Assembly: GCF_010731815.2 (NCBI RefSeq)
Contig: NZ_AP022593.1
Coordinates: forward strand, 2,232,001 to 2,296,000
Direction: 5' to 3'
From: Mycolicibacterium arabiense
GTDB lineage: Bacteria; Actinomycetota; Actinomycetes; Mycobacteriales; Mycobacteriaceae
Length of the DNA: 64,000 nt
Position numbers and translations under genes: made by a program. Positions 1-8,900 of the stretch are shown in pieces. How positions within the stretch are numbered: position 1 is the stretch's first letter; every line of letters begins with the position of its first letter. The notes under the pieces were generated by a model. The model was not told the origin of the DNA, did no database searches, and was given only the letters and a program-made list of their open reading frames with translations.

Positions 1-85
1 CCGCGCGAGCGCATCTCTTGAGAAGCCATGCCCCGACCTTGCCGTTCCCCCGACCAGACGGGATCGGTAGAACTACTCGTTCCCC

Positions 86-145
86 GCGAGCGTGCGCGAA
101 CTCCGCTTCTTTAGCGGCGTGTCGCCCGCAGACACGCACGCTCGC
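86..145. repeat. Inverted-repeat element, copy 1
   Basis: Outer arms GCGAGCGTGC (86-95 region) and GCACGCTCGC (136-145) enclose an inner hairpin GCGTGTC-N7-GACACGC (117-137). Bases 113-145 recur exactly at 53593-53625, where they again follow a GAGCGTGCGC arm. The 228 bases left of the first gene hold no other supported feature apart from the promoter at 194-220. This looks like a dispersed intergenic hairpin element; its function is unknown. Confidence 0.7.
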
Positions 146-193
146 CGGAGAAGGTTCCCCCGCGAGAAGGTGCCCCCGGAGAAGGCGACCCCG

Positions 194-220
194 TGTCACA
201 CATCGGGGGGCTGCGTCGTC
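194..220 (+). promoter_or_regulatory. ECF41/SigJ-type promoter
   Basis: TGTCACA at 194-200 and CGTC at 217-220 are separated by 16 bases. This matches the published target motif of ECF41 sigma factors (TGTCACA at -35, CGTC at -10). The predicted transcription start at about 226-229 coincides with the ATG at 229, so the CMD mRNA would be leaderless or nearly so. The neighbouring sigma gene (798-1715) is of the ECF41 type, which makes it the likely user. Confidence 0.75.
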
Positions 221-228
221 TGAGGAGT

Positions 229-801
229 ATGACCACGCGACTCGAACCCCTGTCCCCCACCAAGGCATCGCTGATGACCCGGCTGATGTGGCGCTACACC
301 AGGCGTCGCTTCGGTAAGGTGCCCGAACCGTTCGCCGTGTACGCCCACCATCCCGGGCTGATGCTCGCCGGCGCCGTGCACGAGGGCATGCTCGAGCGGG
401 CGTCGGGCGACCTACCCGCCAGCGTTCGCCAGCTCGCCGTCTACTGGACCGCGCGGACCGTCGGCTGCTCCTGGTGCGTCGACTTCGGATCGATGCTGAT
501 GCGCATGGACGGCCTCGACCTCGACCGGCTCCAGCAGATCGACTCCTACGCCACCTCGCCACACTTCTCCGACGACGAACGCGCCGCGATCGCCTACGCC
601 GACGCGATCACCATCGACCCCCACACCGTCACCGACGAACAAGTCGCCGATCTGCGAAACCGGTTCGGCGACAAGGGCGTCATGGAGCTGACCTACCAAA
701 TCGGCGTCGAGAACATGCGCGCCAGGATGAACGCCGCCCTCGGCATCACCGAGCAGGGCTTCAGCTCGGGCGACGCCTGCCGGGTGCCCTGGGCCACCTA
801 G
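229..801 (+). CDS. Carboxymuconolactone decarboxylase (CMD/AhpD-like) family protein
   Basis: A 190-residue alpha-helical protein of the CMD/AhpD fold. The CxxC pair (Cys80 and Cys83 in GCSWCVDFG) is the redox motif typical of AhpD-like alkylhydroperoxidase-type enzymes; the substrate is unknown. I chose ATG 229 over an in-frame GTG at 193 because the ECF41 promoter motif overlaps that GTG. CMD genes are one of the three classic partner types (COE: carboxymuconolactone decarboxylase, oxidoreductase, epimerase) of ECF41 sigma factors. Here the partner faces sigJ convergently and the two stop codons share a CTAG at 798-801. A role in an oxidative or redox response under SigJ is inferred. Confidence 0.85.
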   Translation: MTTRLEPLSPTKASLMTRLMWRYTRRRFGKVPEPFAVYAHHPGLMLAGAVHEGMLERASGDLPASVRQLAVYWTARTVGCSWCVDFGSMLMRMDGLDLDRLQQIDSYATSPHFSDDERAAIAYADAITIDPHTVTDEQVADLRNRFGDKGVMELTYQIGVENMRARMNAALGITEQGFSSGDACRVPWAT

Positions 802-1715
802 TTCGGCGACTCGACTCCGGCCAACGGCGACGCGGTGAACTTGTCCGGGTTGGCGACGTCCCAGATGGCGTACACCAGGCCGTCTCGCACCGTGAGCGCC
901 TGGATGCGCGGCGCCAGCTCCGGCCAGTCGCCGTCGGTTTGGGTGCGCTCGCTGTAGAAGCCCAACTCGCCGTTGACGAGCGCAAAGCTGCCGCCGGAGA
1001 ACATGTTCGGCCCGTACCTGGCTGCCAGACCGAAGAAGAACCGCGCCACCTTCTCCGGGCCGTGGATGACGCGAGGGGCCGTCGGCGCCTTGCGATTCGA
1101 GTCGCCGGTGAACGTGACCTCCGGGTGCAGCAGGGCGACGACGGCCGACAGGTCACCGCTGGCCATCGCGGCCATCAGCTTGCCGACCACCTCGTCGTGG
1201 TTCGGGTCGCGCGGGGGCGGGGGCGCGCCTGCCACCGTGCGGCGGGCCCGCGACGCCAACTGACGCGCCGACGCCTCGCTGACGCCCAGGACGTCGGCGA
1301 TCTCCGCGAACGGCACGGCGAAGCCGTCGTGCAGCACGAACGCCACGCGCTGGTCGGGCGTCAGCCGCTCGAGGACGACCATCGCGGCGAACCGGGCGTC
1401 CTCGCCCGCCACGACCGCGGCCAGCGGATCGGCGCCCTGCAACGGCGTGACGACCGGCTCGGGCAGCCACTCCCCCACGTAGGTCTCCCGGCGGTGCGCC
1501 GCAGACCGCAACCGGTCGAGGCCGATACGGCTCACCACGGTGGTCAGCCACGCCCTGGGGTCGGTGATGCCATCGCGCTTGGCACCCAGGCCGTTCCACC
1601 GCAGCCAGGCGTCCTGCACCGCGTCCTCGGCGTCGGCGAACGTGCCGGTCAACCGGTAGGCGACGGCGAGCAGATGCGGTCGCAGCCGCTCGAACTCGTC
1701 GACCCGTGTGGTCAC
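798..1715 (-). CDS. sigJ: ECF sigma factor SigJ (ECF41 group) with SnoaL-like C-terminal domain
   Basis: A 305-residue sigma factor with a GTG start at 1715. Sigma2 lies at about residues 10-75 (LLAVAYRLTG, DAEDAVQDAWLRW). The linker carries the ECF41 signature WLPEP. Sigma4 with its HTH (PFAEIADVLGVSEASARQLA) lies at about 105-165. A SnoaL/NTF2-like domain of about 110 residues follows and ends with the NPDK motif (VANPDKF) that tunes activity in ECF41 proteins in place of a separate anti-sigma factor. Sequence and length closely resemble M. tuberculosis SigJ (Rv3328c, 312 aa). A putative target promoter lies at 194-220 before the convergent CMD gene. No anti-sigma gene is adjacent, as expected for this group. 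Confidence 0.93.
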   Translation of the reverse strand: MTTRVDEFERLRPHLLAVAYRLTGTFADAEDAVQDAWLRWNGLGAKRDGITDPRAWLTTVVSRIGLDRLRSAAHRRETYVGEWLPEPVVTPLQGADPLAAVVAGEDARFAAMVVLERLTPDQRVAFVLHDGFAVPFAEIADVLGVSEASARQLASRARRTVAGAPPPPRDPNHDEVVGKLMAAMASGDLSAVVALLHPEVTFTGDSNRKAPTAPRVIHGPEKVARFFFGLAARYGPNMFSGGSFALVNGELGFYSERTQTDGDWPELAPRIQALTVRDGLVYAIWDVANPDKFTASPLAGVESPN

Positions 1716-1844
1716 CCCACGAGCCTATCGACGTGCCCCGGTTCGGAACAGGCCGTCAACCCCAGCAGTCCGACGGAATCAGTCGTAACGGCATCCGTAA
1801 CGGAACCGATTCGTGGTATCGACACGTCGTAATCAGCGGAACCG

Positions 1845-1850
1845 TATATT
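1845..1850 (+). promoter_or_regulatory. -10 box TATATT for the permease operon
   Basis: TATATT ends 9 bases before the ATG at 1859 and no Shine-Dalgarno sequence lies between, so a leaderless transcript is likely. No convincing -35 hexamer is seen at the right distance. Confidence 0.5.
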
Positions 1851-1858
1851 CAGCCACC

Positions 1859-3373
1859 ATGGCAATCGCTGAACAGCCGGGGGCCGCGCCCGCCGTTCTG
1901 GACAAGGGCCTGCAAGCCGGCGCACTCGGCCTGCTGGGCAACGTCACCATCGGACTCGCGTCGGTCGCCCCCGCCTACAGCCTCGCCGCCACCCTGGGCT
2001 TCGTGGTGCTGGCGGTCGGCGAGAAGGCTCCCGCGATGTTCGTGCTCGCCTTCATCCCCATGCTGCTGACGGCCTTCGCCTATCGCGAACTGTCGCAGGA
2101 CACGCCGGACTGCGGGACCACGTTCACCTGGGGGACAAAGGCATTCGGGCCGTGGATCGGCTGGATCGGCGGTTGGGGCCTGGCCGTATCGGCGATCATC
2201 GTCCTCGCGAACGTCGCCGAGGTCGCCGCCATCTACCTCTACCGGTTCCTCGGCCAGGACGAGTTGGCCGAGTCGCTCACCGCGAAGGTCCTGCTGGGGT
2301 CGTTCTTCATCATCGCGATGACGCTGGTCAGTGCGCGCGGCATCGTGGTGTCCGAACGCATCCAGTACGTCATGATCGCCGTGCAGTTCGGCGTCCTCAT
2401 CTCCGTGAGTGTCATCGCGCTCATTCGAGTCTTCAGCGGCACGGCCGGGGAGCAGGCGATCGATCCGCAGTGGAGCTGGCTGTGGCCGGGCGGACTGGAC
2501 ATGTCCTCCATCGCCGCCGCCGTCATCCTGTGCATCTTCATCTACTGGGGATGGGACTCCTGCCTCGCCGTCGGCGAGGAGACGAAGGATCCGGAGAAGA
2601 CACCGGGGCGAGCGGCCGTCATCACCACGCTGATCCTGGTGTTCACCTACGTGCTGGTGGCCTATGCCGTGCAGTCGTTCGCCGGCTTCGGAGACACCGG
2701 CATCGGATTGACCAACGAGGACAACGTCAGCGACACCCTCACCATCCTCGGCGAACCGGTGGCAGGGAGCATCGTCGCCTCGCTGCTACTGCTGACGGTG
2801 TCCATCTCGGCACTGTCCTCGACGCAGACGACGATCCTTCCGACCGCCCGCGGCAGCCTGTCCATGGCCGTCTACGAGGCCATCCCCAAGCGGTTCTCGA
2901 ACGTGCACCCCAAGTACATGACGCCAGCGTTCGGCACGATCGTCATGGGCATCTCGGCGCTCACCTTCTACCTGGTGCTGTCACTCGTCAGCCAGAACGC
3001 GCTGGCCGATTCGATCTCCTCGCTCGGCCTCGCGGTCGCGTTCTACTACGGCATCACCGCCTACGCGTGTGTGTGGTACTTCCGCAAGACGCTGTTCCAA
3101 AGCGCTCGCAACTTCTTCATGCGGGGTCTCTTCCCGCTGTTGGGCGCGATCGCACTCACGTTGGCCTTCGTCAAGAGCGCCATCGACATGATCCAGCCCG
3201 ACTACGGCTACACCGCGTTCGGCCCCATCGGCGGCGTCTTCGTGCTCGGCGTCGGCATGCTGGCCCTGGGCGTCCCATTGATGTTGGCGTGCTGGGCGTT
3301 CGGGACCAAGCGCTTCTTCCGCGGCGAGACGCTCAACGCCTCCACAGAGGCCAAGGTCCCGGACACCTTCTGA
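1859..3373 (+). CDS. APC-family amino acid/polyamine permease
   Basis: A 504-residue integral membrane protein with about 12 hydrophobic segments. The N-terminal GLLGNVTIGLASVAPAYSLA is typical of the first helix of amino acid-polyamine-organocation permeases, with the unwound glycine-rich substrate-binding stretch. The start at 1859 sits 9 bases after a TATATT -10 box. A universal stress protein follows 40 bases downstream and a succinate-semialdehyde dehydrogenase after that, all on the same strand. This suggests uptake of an amine or amino acid whose carbon ends as succinate (GABA or putrescine type). The substrate cannot be read from sequence. Confidence 0.88.
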   Translation: MAIAEQPGAAPAVLDKGLQAGALGLLGNVTIGLASVAPAYSLAATLGFVVLAVGEKAPAMFVLAFIPMLLTAFAYRELSQDTPDCGTTFTWGTKAFGPWIGWIGGWGLAVSAIIVLANVAEVAAIYLYRFLGQDELAESLTAKVLLGSFFIIAMTLVSARGIVVSERIQYVMIAVQFGVLISVSVIALIRVFSGTAGEQAIDPQWSWLWPGGLDMSSIAAAVILCIFIYWGWDSCLAVGEETKDPEKTPGRAAVITTLILVFTYVLVAYAVQSFAGFGDTGIGLTNEDNVSDTLTILGEPVAGSIVASLLLLTVSISALSSTQTTILPTARGSLSMAVYEAIPKRFSNVHPKYMTPAFGTIVMGISALTFYLVLSLVSQNALADSISSLGLAVAFYYGITAYACVWYFRKTLFQSARNFFMRGLFPLLGAIALTLAFVKSAIDMIQPDYGYTAFGPIGGVFVLGVGMLALGVPLMLACWAFGTKRFFRGETLNASTEAKVPDTF

Positions 3374-3413
3374 TACGCCGGGAGATCTCGGCCAAGCGCC
3401 CAAAGGAGAGAAC

Positions 3414-4274
3414 ATGCACTTGACGGTCGGCTACCTGGCCACTCCGACGGGCGACGACGGCGTCGCGCTGGCCAGCGTGCTCGCCAGGACGTTCGACGCG
3501 ACCGTCGACGTCGTACTGGTGGTCCGCGAGGAGTACCCCGACGGGCATCCCGGCCGCGCCGAGTATCAGCAGCTGTTGGTGGACAAGGGCGAGCAGTGGG
3601 TCGGCCAAGCGCTGTCGGCGCTGACCGAAGATGGCGTCAACGCGACGTCGACGGTGCTCGTCGGTGAGTCGTTCGCGGAATCGCTGGTCGGGTTCGCCCA
3701 ACGGAAGTCGTCCGACCTGATCGTCGTCGGCGGCGCCCGCGACGGATTCTTCGGCGGCCACACGATCGGGCCGGTCACCCAGGCACTGCTGCACCTGTCG
3801 CCGATTCCGGTGGCGCTGGCGCCCCGCGGCTACGCCGAGGACCCGGACGACGCCATCCTCGCGATCACCGCGGCCATCCCGACCCGGCCCGGGGACGACA
3901 ATCCCCTGCCGTTCGCGCTGACGCTGGCCAGTGCCGCCACCCTGCCCATCCGCATGCTGTCGCTGGTCTCGGCGGAGAACCTCGCCGAGGCCGCCAGCGT
4001 CAAGGAGGTCCGCCAGATGCAGATCGAGGCGGCCGAGGAGAACCTCGCCGTCGCGGCCCGCACCCTGCCGGATTCCCCCGAGATCGAGTCGCTGGTGGCC
4101 GAGGGCCTGACCCTGGAGTCCGCCCTCAAGAAGCTGAACTGGGCCGACGGCGCACTGCTGATCGTGGGCTCGAGCCGCTTCGCCGCGCCGCGGCGCATCT
4201 TCCTCGGCTCCACCGCCGCACGCATCCTGGCCGGGGTGGACGTGCCCGTGGTGGTCGTGCCCCGCGCCGAGTGA
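3414..4274 (+). CDS. Universal stress protein, two Usp domains
   Basis: A 286-residue cytosolic protein made of two Usp domains (about 1-140 and 148-286). The second has the canonical nucleotide-binding loop VGSSRFAAPRRIFLGSTA (G-x2-R-x9-G-S/T). The first is degenerate at this loop (GGARDGFFGGHTIG). AAAGGAGAG stands just before the ATG at 3414, so this start is firm. Placed between a permease and an aldehyde dehydrogenase, it may modulate the transporter, as seen for permease-Usp pairs elsewhere; this is inference from position. Confidence 0.88.
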   Translation: MHLTVGYLATPTGDDGVALASVLARTFDATVDVVLVVREEYPDGHPGRAEYQQLLVDKGEQWVGQALSALTEDGVNATSTVLVGESFAESLVGFAQRKSSDLIVVGGARDGFFGGHTIGPVTQALLHLSPIPVALAPRGYAEDPDDAILAITAAIPTRPGDDNPLPFALTLASAATLPIRMLSLVSAENLAEAASVKEVRQMQIEAAEENLAVAARTLPDSPEIESLVAEGLTLESALKKLNWADGALLIVGSSRFAAPRRIFLGSTAARILAGVDVPVVVVPRAE

Positions 4275-4388
4275 GTCCGCCGCGGGACACCGCCTCGCAT
4301 ACTGATTTCGTCGCGAACGTTGCGGACCGCGACTGATTTCGTGAAGGATCGAAGAGAACATGCCGCTTCCCAGAAGGAGCACCATCGA

Positions 4389-5738
4389 ATGAGCACGTCC
4401 CTGTACGCCGTCGTCGATCCATCGACGGGCGAGCTGGTCAAGGAATACCCGACTGCCACCGACGAGCAGATCGAGCAGGCAATCTCCGCCGCGGCGAAGG
4501 CCCACCGCGAGTGGTCGCGGACCTCCAGCGTCGCCGACCGCGCAGCGCTGATCCGCCGGGTCGCCGAGCTGCACGAGGAACGCAAGGACGACCTCGCCAA
4601 GATCATCCAGCGAGAGATGGGCAAGCCGCTCGACCAGTCGGTCGGCGAGGTCGAGTTCAGCGCGGCGATCTACACCTACTACGCCGACAACGCCGAGAAG
4701 TTCCTTGCCGACGAGCCCATCGAGCTGCTCGAGGGCGATGGTTCGGCACTGATCCGGCGCAGCTCGGTCGGCGTGCTGCTGGGCATCATGCCGTGGAACT
4801 ACCCGTACTACCAGGTCGCCCGCTTCGCAGGCCCGAACCTGGTGCTGGGCAACACGATCGTGCTCAAGCATGCCCCGCAGTGCCCGGAATCGGCTGCCGC
4901 GCTGCAGCAGATCTTCCTCGACGCCGGCTACCCCGAGGGTGCCTACGTCAACGTCTACGCCACCAACGATCAGATCGCCGAGGCGATCGCCGACCCACGG
5001 GTGCAGGGTGTTTCGCTCACCGGCTCCGAGCGCGCGGGGGCAGCGGTCGCCGAGATCGCGGGCCGCAACCTCAAGAAGGTCGTGCTGGAACTCGGCGGCT
5101 CCGACCCGTTCATCTTGCTGAGCACCGACGACCTGGATTCGACCGTCGAGGCGGCGATCGACGGTCGCTTCGAGAACACCGGCCAGGCATGCAACGCGGC
5201 CAAGCGAATCATCGTCGCCGAAAACGTGTACGACGAGTTCGTCGACAAGTTCACCAAGAAGGTGCTCGAGAAGGCCGACGGTCTGGCCCCGCTGTCCTCG
5301 GTCGCCGCCGCCGAGCGGCTCGACGATCAGGTCAAGCGCGCCGTCGACGACGGTGCGAACCTGATCACCGACGGTCAGCGCAAGGGCGCGTTCTTCCCGC
5401 CGGGCGTGCTGACGGGCGTCTCACCCGACTCGCCGACCTACCGCGAGGAGCTTTTCGGGCCCGTCGCCACGGTGTACAAGGTCGCCAACGAGGACGAGGC
5501 CGTCGAACTCGCCAACGACACCCCGTTCGGACTGGGTTCCTACGTGTTCACCACCGATGACGAGCAGGCCCGCCGAGTCGCCGATCGCATCGACGCAGGC
5601 ATGGTGTTCGTCAACGCCGTGGGCGCCGAGGGTGCCGAGCTGCCGTTCGGCGGCGTCAAGCGGTCGGGCTTCGGGCGCGAACTCGGCCGGTTCGGCATCG
5701 ACGAATTCGTCAACAAGAAGCTGATCCGCATCGTCTAG
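4389..5738 (+). CDS. gabD: NAD(P)-dependent succinate-semialdehyde dehydrogenase
   Basis: A 449-residue aldehyde dehydrogenase of the short class that includes M. tuberculosis GabD1 (457 aa) and E. coli Sad. Visible motifs are the NAD-binding PWNYPYYQ, the general-base Glu in LELGGSDPF, the nucleophile Cys in ENTGQACNAAKR, and the C-terminal ELPFGGVKRSGFGREL. GAAGGAG at 4373-4379 sets the ATG at 4389; an in-frame extension upstream has no ribosome site. It would oxidise succinate semialdehyde to succinate, the last step of GABA catabolism. It forms an operon-like row with the permease and Usp genes. The exact substrate is inferred from family resemblance. Confidence 0.85.
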   Translation: MSTSLYAVVDPSTGELVKEYPTATDEQIEQAISAAAKAHREWSRTSSVADRAALIRRVAELHEERKDDLAKIIQREMGKPLDQSVGEVEFSAAIYTYYADNAEKFLADEPIELLEGDGSALIRRSSVGVLLGIMPWNYPYYQVARFAGPNLVLGNTIVLKHAPQCPESAAALQQIFLDAGYPEGAYVNVYATNDQIAEAIADPRVQGVSLTGSERAGAAVAEIAGRNLKKVVLELGGSDPFILLSTDDLDSTVEAAIDGRFENTGQACNAAKRIIVAENVYDEFVDKFTKKVLEKADGLAPLSSVAAAERLDDQVKRAVDDGANLITDGQRKGAFFPPGVLTGVSPDSPTYREELFGPVATVYKVANEDEAVELANDTPFGLGSYVFTTDDEQARRVADRIDAGMVFVNAVGAEGAELPFGGVKRSGFGRELGRFGIDEFVNKKLIRIV

Positions 5739-5993
5739 CGACCGGACCCGCCGCCGGTGCACCACGTATTTGGGAACACCGCCGTCTATTGCATTGGCTC
5801 ACTAAACAAGGTCGACGCCACTACGCGGCTGAGAGTTCGCTCAGCGCACGGATAGTGCGATGTGCGTCCTGCTTGCTCGCGGCAATAATCGATGGTATTT
5901 CTTTGCCTAGCGCCCTATTCACGACGGCTCTAGGCGCTGACGCGAGAGTCAAACCCGAACTTTCCGCGTGATGAAGCATGCGTCGGACCGGGG
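5739..5993. other. Intergenic region with inverted repeat
   Basis: 255 non-coding bases of lower GC than the flanks. An inverted repeat lies at 5905-5938: GCCTAG (5905-5910) against CTAGGC (5930-5935), with an alternative AGCGCC/GGCGCT pairing. It may hold the operon's terminator and the promoter of the surface-protein gene. No gene is seen. Confidence 0.45.
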
Positions 5994-8900
5994 ATGGTCA
6001 TCATGGGGTTCAGTCACCACGTCGGGCGGGTCGGAGCACTCGCCGTAGCGCTTGGCATCGGCACGGCGGTTGCGTTTCCAGCCACCGCGCTGGCCGACGA
6101 CGGCGCTGCCTCCGCATCCTCGGACGGCCCAGCCGCCCGGCCATCCTCCCCCGACGCACCGGGCGCACCGACCGGTGACGATGCCCAGTCCGCGGGCGAG
6201 GGCACGACCACCGGGCCGACGTCGACGACCACGTCGCGCACCCCGTCGGATGACCCGTCCGCGGCGCCCGGCCGAGGTGAGGGAACCAGCACCCCGGCGC
6301 CGGGGACGGTCAGCGCACAAACCAACACCGGCACCAACCGCGCGGATGACGACGGGTCCACCAATGAGGGCCCAGGGCCCGGCGCCGGCGAGCCCCCTGC
6401 CGTCGAAGACATCGTCATCGAGGAATCGCCCGCTACCAGTGGATCCCCGACACCCGTCTCGCCCCAGGAGACCGCGCCGACGACACCGGCGCCGCTCGCC
6501 GATTCACCGACGTCACTCGACGACGCCTCGTCGACTGGGTCGGAGGTCGCCGCCGCCGCGCCCACGGCGATTCGGCCCGCGCCCGCTCCAGTCACTCAGA
6601 CCGCCCAAACGGTGCGCGTCGACACCGCGCAGCCCACCCCACGCGCCGACGTCACAGCTACCCCCCGGGTCACCGTCGCGCCGGTAAGCGCCGCGTCGAC
6701 GGTGACGACGACCGCCTTCGCACCGGCACCGAGCCTCGGCCCGATCGGAACGCTGCTGGCCGCACCCGCCGCCTTCGTCGGCACCGTCCTCAACGCCGTC
6801 CTGACCCCCTTCTTGGGCGGTGCGCCCGCAGCACCCGCTCAGCCCACGCTGCTGTGGGCCGTGCTGGCCTTCGTCCGCCGCGAGATCCAGCGCACGTTCT
6901 TCAACTCCACGCCCATCGCAACCAATCAATCCGTCACCCTCACCCTGCCCTCGACCGGATCGGTGAGCGTCCCGATTCCGTTGTCCGGCACGGACGCCGA
7001 CGGCGACCGGCTCACGTACACCGTGCCCGCCCGCGGCACCCTCGGCGGACCGGCCCACGGCACCGTGACCGTCGACCAGGCGACCGGCACCTTCCGGTAC
7101 GACCCCGACGACGCCTTCGCCCTGACCGGCGGCACAGACACGTTCACCTACACCGTCAGCGACGCCGCCGCTCGGCGCACCCTGTTCGGCATCCCGCTGT
7201 CCTTCAGCCCCACGTCGAGCACCGCCACCGTGACCCTCGCGGTGAACGGCGTCGGACAGGCACCCGTCACCCGTCCCGACACCCTCACCGTCGCCGAGGA
7301 GACGCCCGGGATCGTCGACGTGCTCGCCAACGACGACGACCCGAACGGCGACGCCCTCACCCTCACCGGGGTCACGACGCCCTCGCACGGCGTCGCGACC
7401 TTCGGCCCCGGCGGCCTCGTCACCTACGCCCCGGCCCGTGACTTCGCCGGCATCGAGACCCTCACCTACACCGTCTCCGACGGCACCGGCCGCACCACAT
7501 CGGGCACGCTCACCATCACCGTCACCGGCGTCAACGACCCGCCGCTCGCCACCGACGACACCACCACCGTCGCCGAGAACGGCACCGTCGTCATCGACGT
7601 ACTGGCCAACGACACCGACGTCGACGACACCCTCGACCCCAGCTCGGTGACCGTCGTGGCGGGACCGGCGCACGGCACCGTCACCGTCGACCGCGTCACC
7701 GGCAGGATCACCTACGTCAACGACGGCGACGAAGCCACTCCCGACACCTTCACCTACACCGTCGCCGACCGCGCCGGAGCCACCAGCAACACCGCCACCG
7801 TGACCGTAGGCATCGCCGGCGTCAACGACGCGCCGGTGGCGGGCGGCGCTCAGACCGTCACGGTCCGCGAGGGCACCGCCACGACGATCACGCTCACCGG
7901 GACGGACGCCGACGGCGATACGCTGACCTTCACGATCATCACCCCGCCCGGCCACGGCACGCTGGGCCCCGTCGTCCGAGTCGACGCCACCACCGCCACG
8001 GTCGTCTACACGCCGGACGCCAACTACACCGGCGCCGATACCTTCACCTACACCGTTGGCGACGGCACCACGACCGCGATCGCCCCGGCCACCGTGTCGC
8101 TGCGCGGCGTCGCCGTGCCGCCTCCCGTCGCGTCGACCGACAGCGCCATCGTGGCTCAGGGCACGCCCACGACGATTGACGTTCTCGCCAACGACAGTCA
8201 CGCCGGCGGGGTGACGCTCGCCGTGACCGGTGTCAGCCAACCCACGAACGGCACGGCCACGTTCACCGCGAGCGGCGTGACCTACGCACCACGTGCCGGT
8301 TTCTACGGCACGGACACCTTCACCTACACCGTCAGCAACGGCACCACGACGTCGGTCGGCACCGTCACCGTCACCGTTGACGCGGCGCCGGTGTTCCTCG
8401 AAGTCAAGGACCTGTCCTCGACTGACTGGGTGATTCAGCCCTTGTATTTCGACCCCGAAGGCAAGCCCGTGACGGCCACCGTGACGGGCGGCGCTCACCT
8501 GGAAATCACACCAGACAGGATCGGCGACCTGATCTTCGGATATCGGGTCAGGGTCACCGACGCGGCGTGGGCCAGTCGACACATCGGCGAGACCGTGACC
8601 GTGACGCTGACCGTCGACGACGGCGTCAACGCGCCGCTCGTCCAACTGATCGAGGTCGGGGCCGTCGGCAACGTCCGGGGGGTGGGCCTGAACTTCTCCA
8701 AGCAACTCGTCATCCCCGCGCTGCCGGTGGGCATGCAGTACACGGCGGTTGCCGGAGGCGACGGGTACAGCGTGCTGCTGCGGTCCGACGGATCGGTACT
8801 CGTCGCGGGTGTCCGGCAGACACCGTTCACGATCCCGCCGCTCCCCACGGGGATGACCTACACGGCGGTGGCCGCCGGATACGACACCGTCGTCCTCCTC

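Noticed and set aside
193..228. GTG 193 as the start of the CMD gene, with GGAGAAGG upstream
   Set aside because: The ECF41 promoter motif begins one base later and would place transcription start after this GTG; the CMD fold starts after residue 13 of that longer version.
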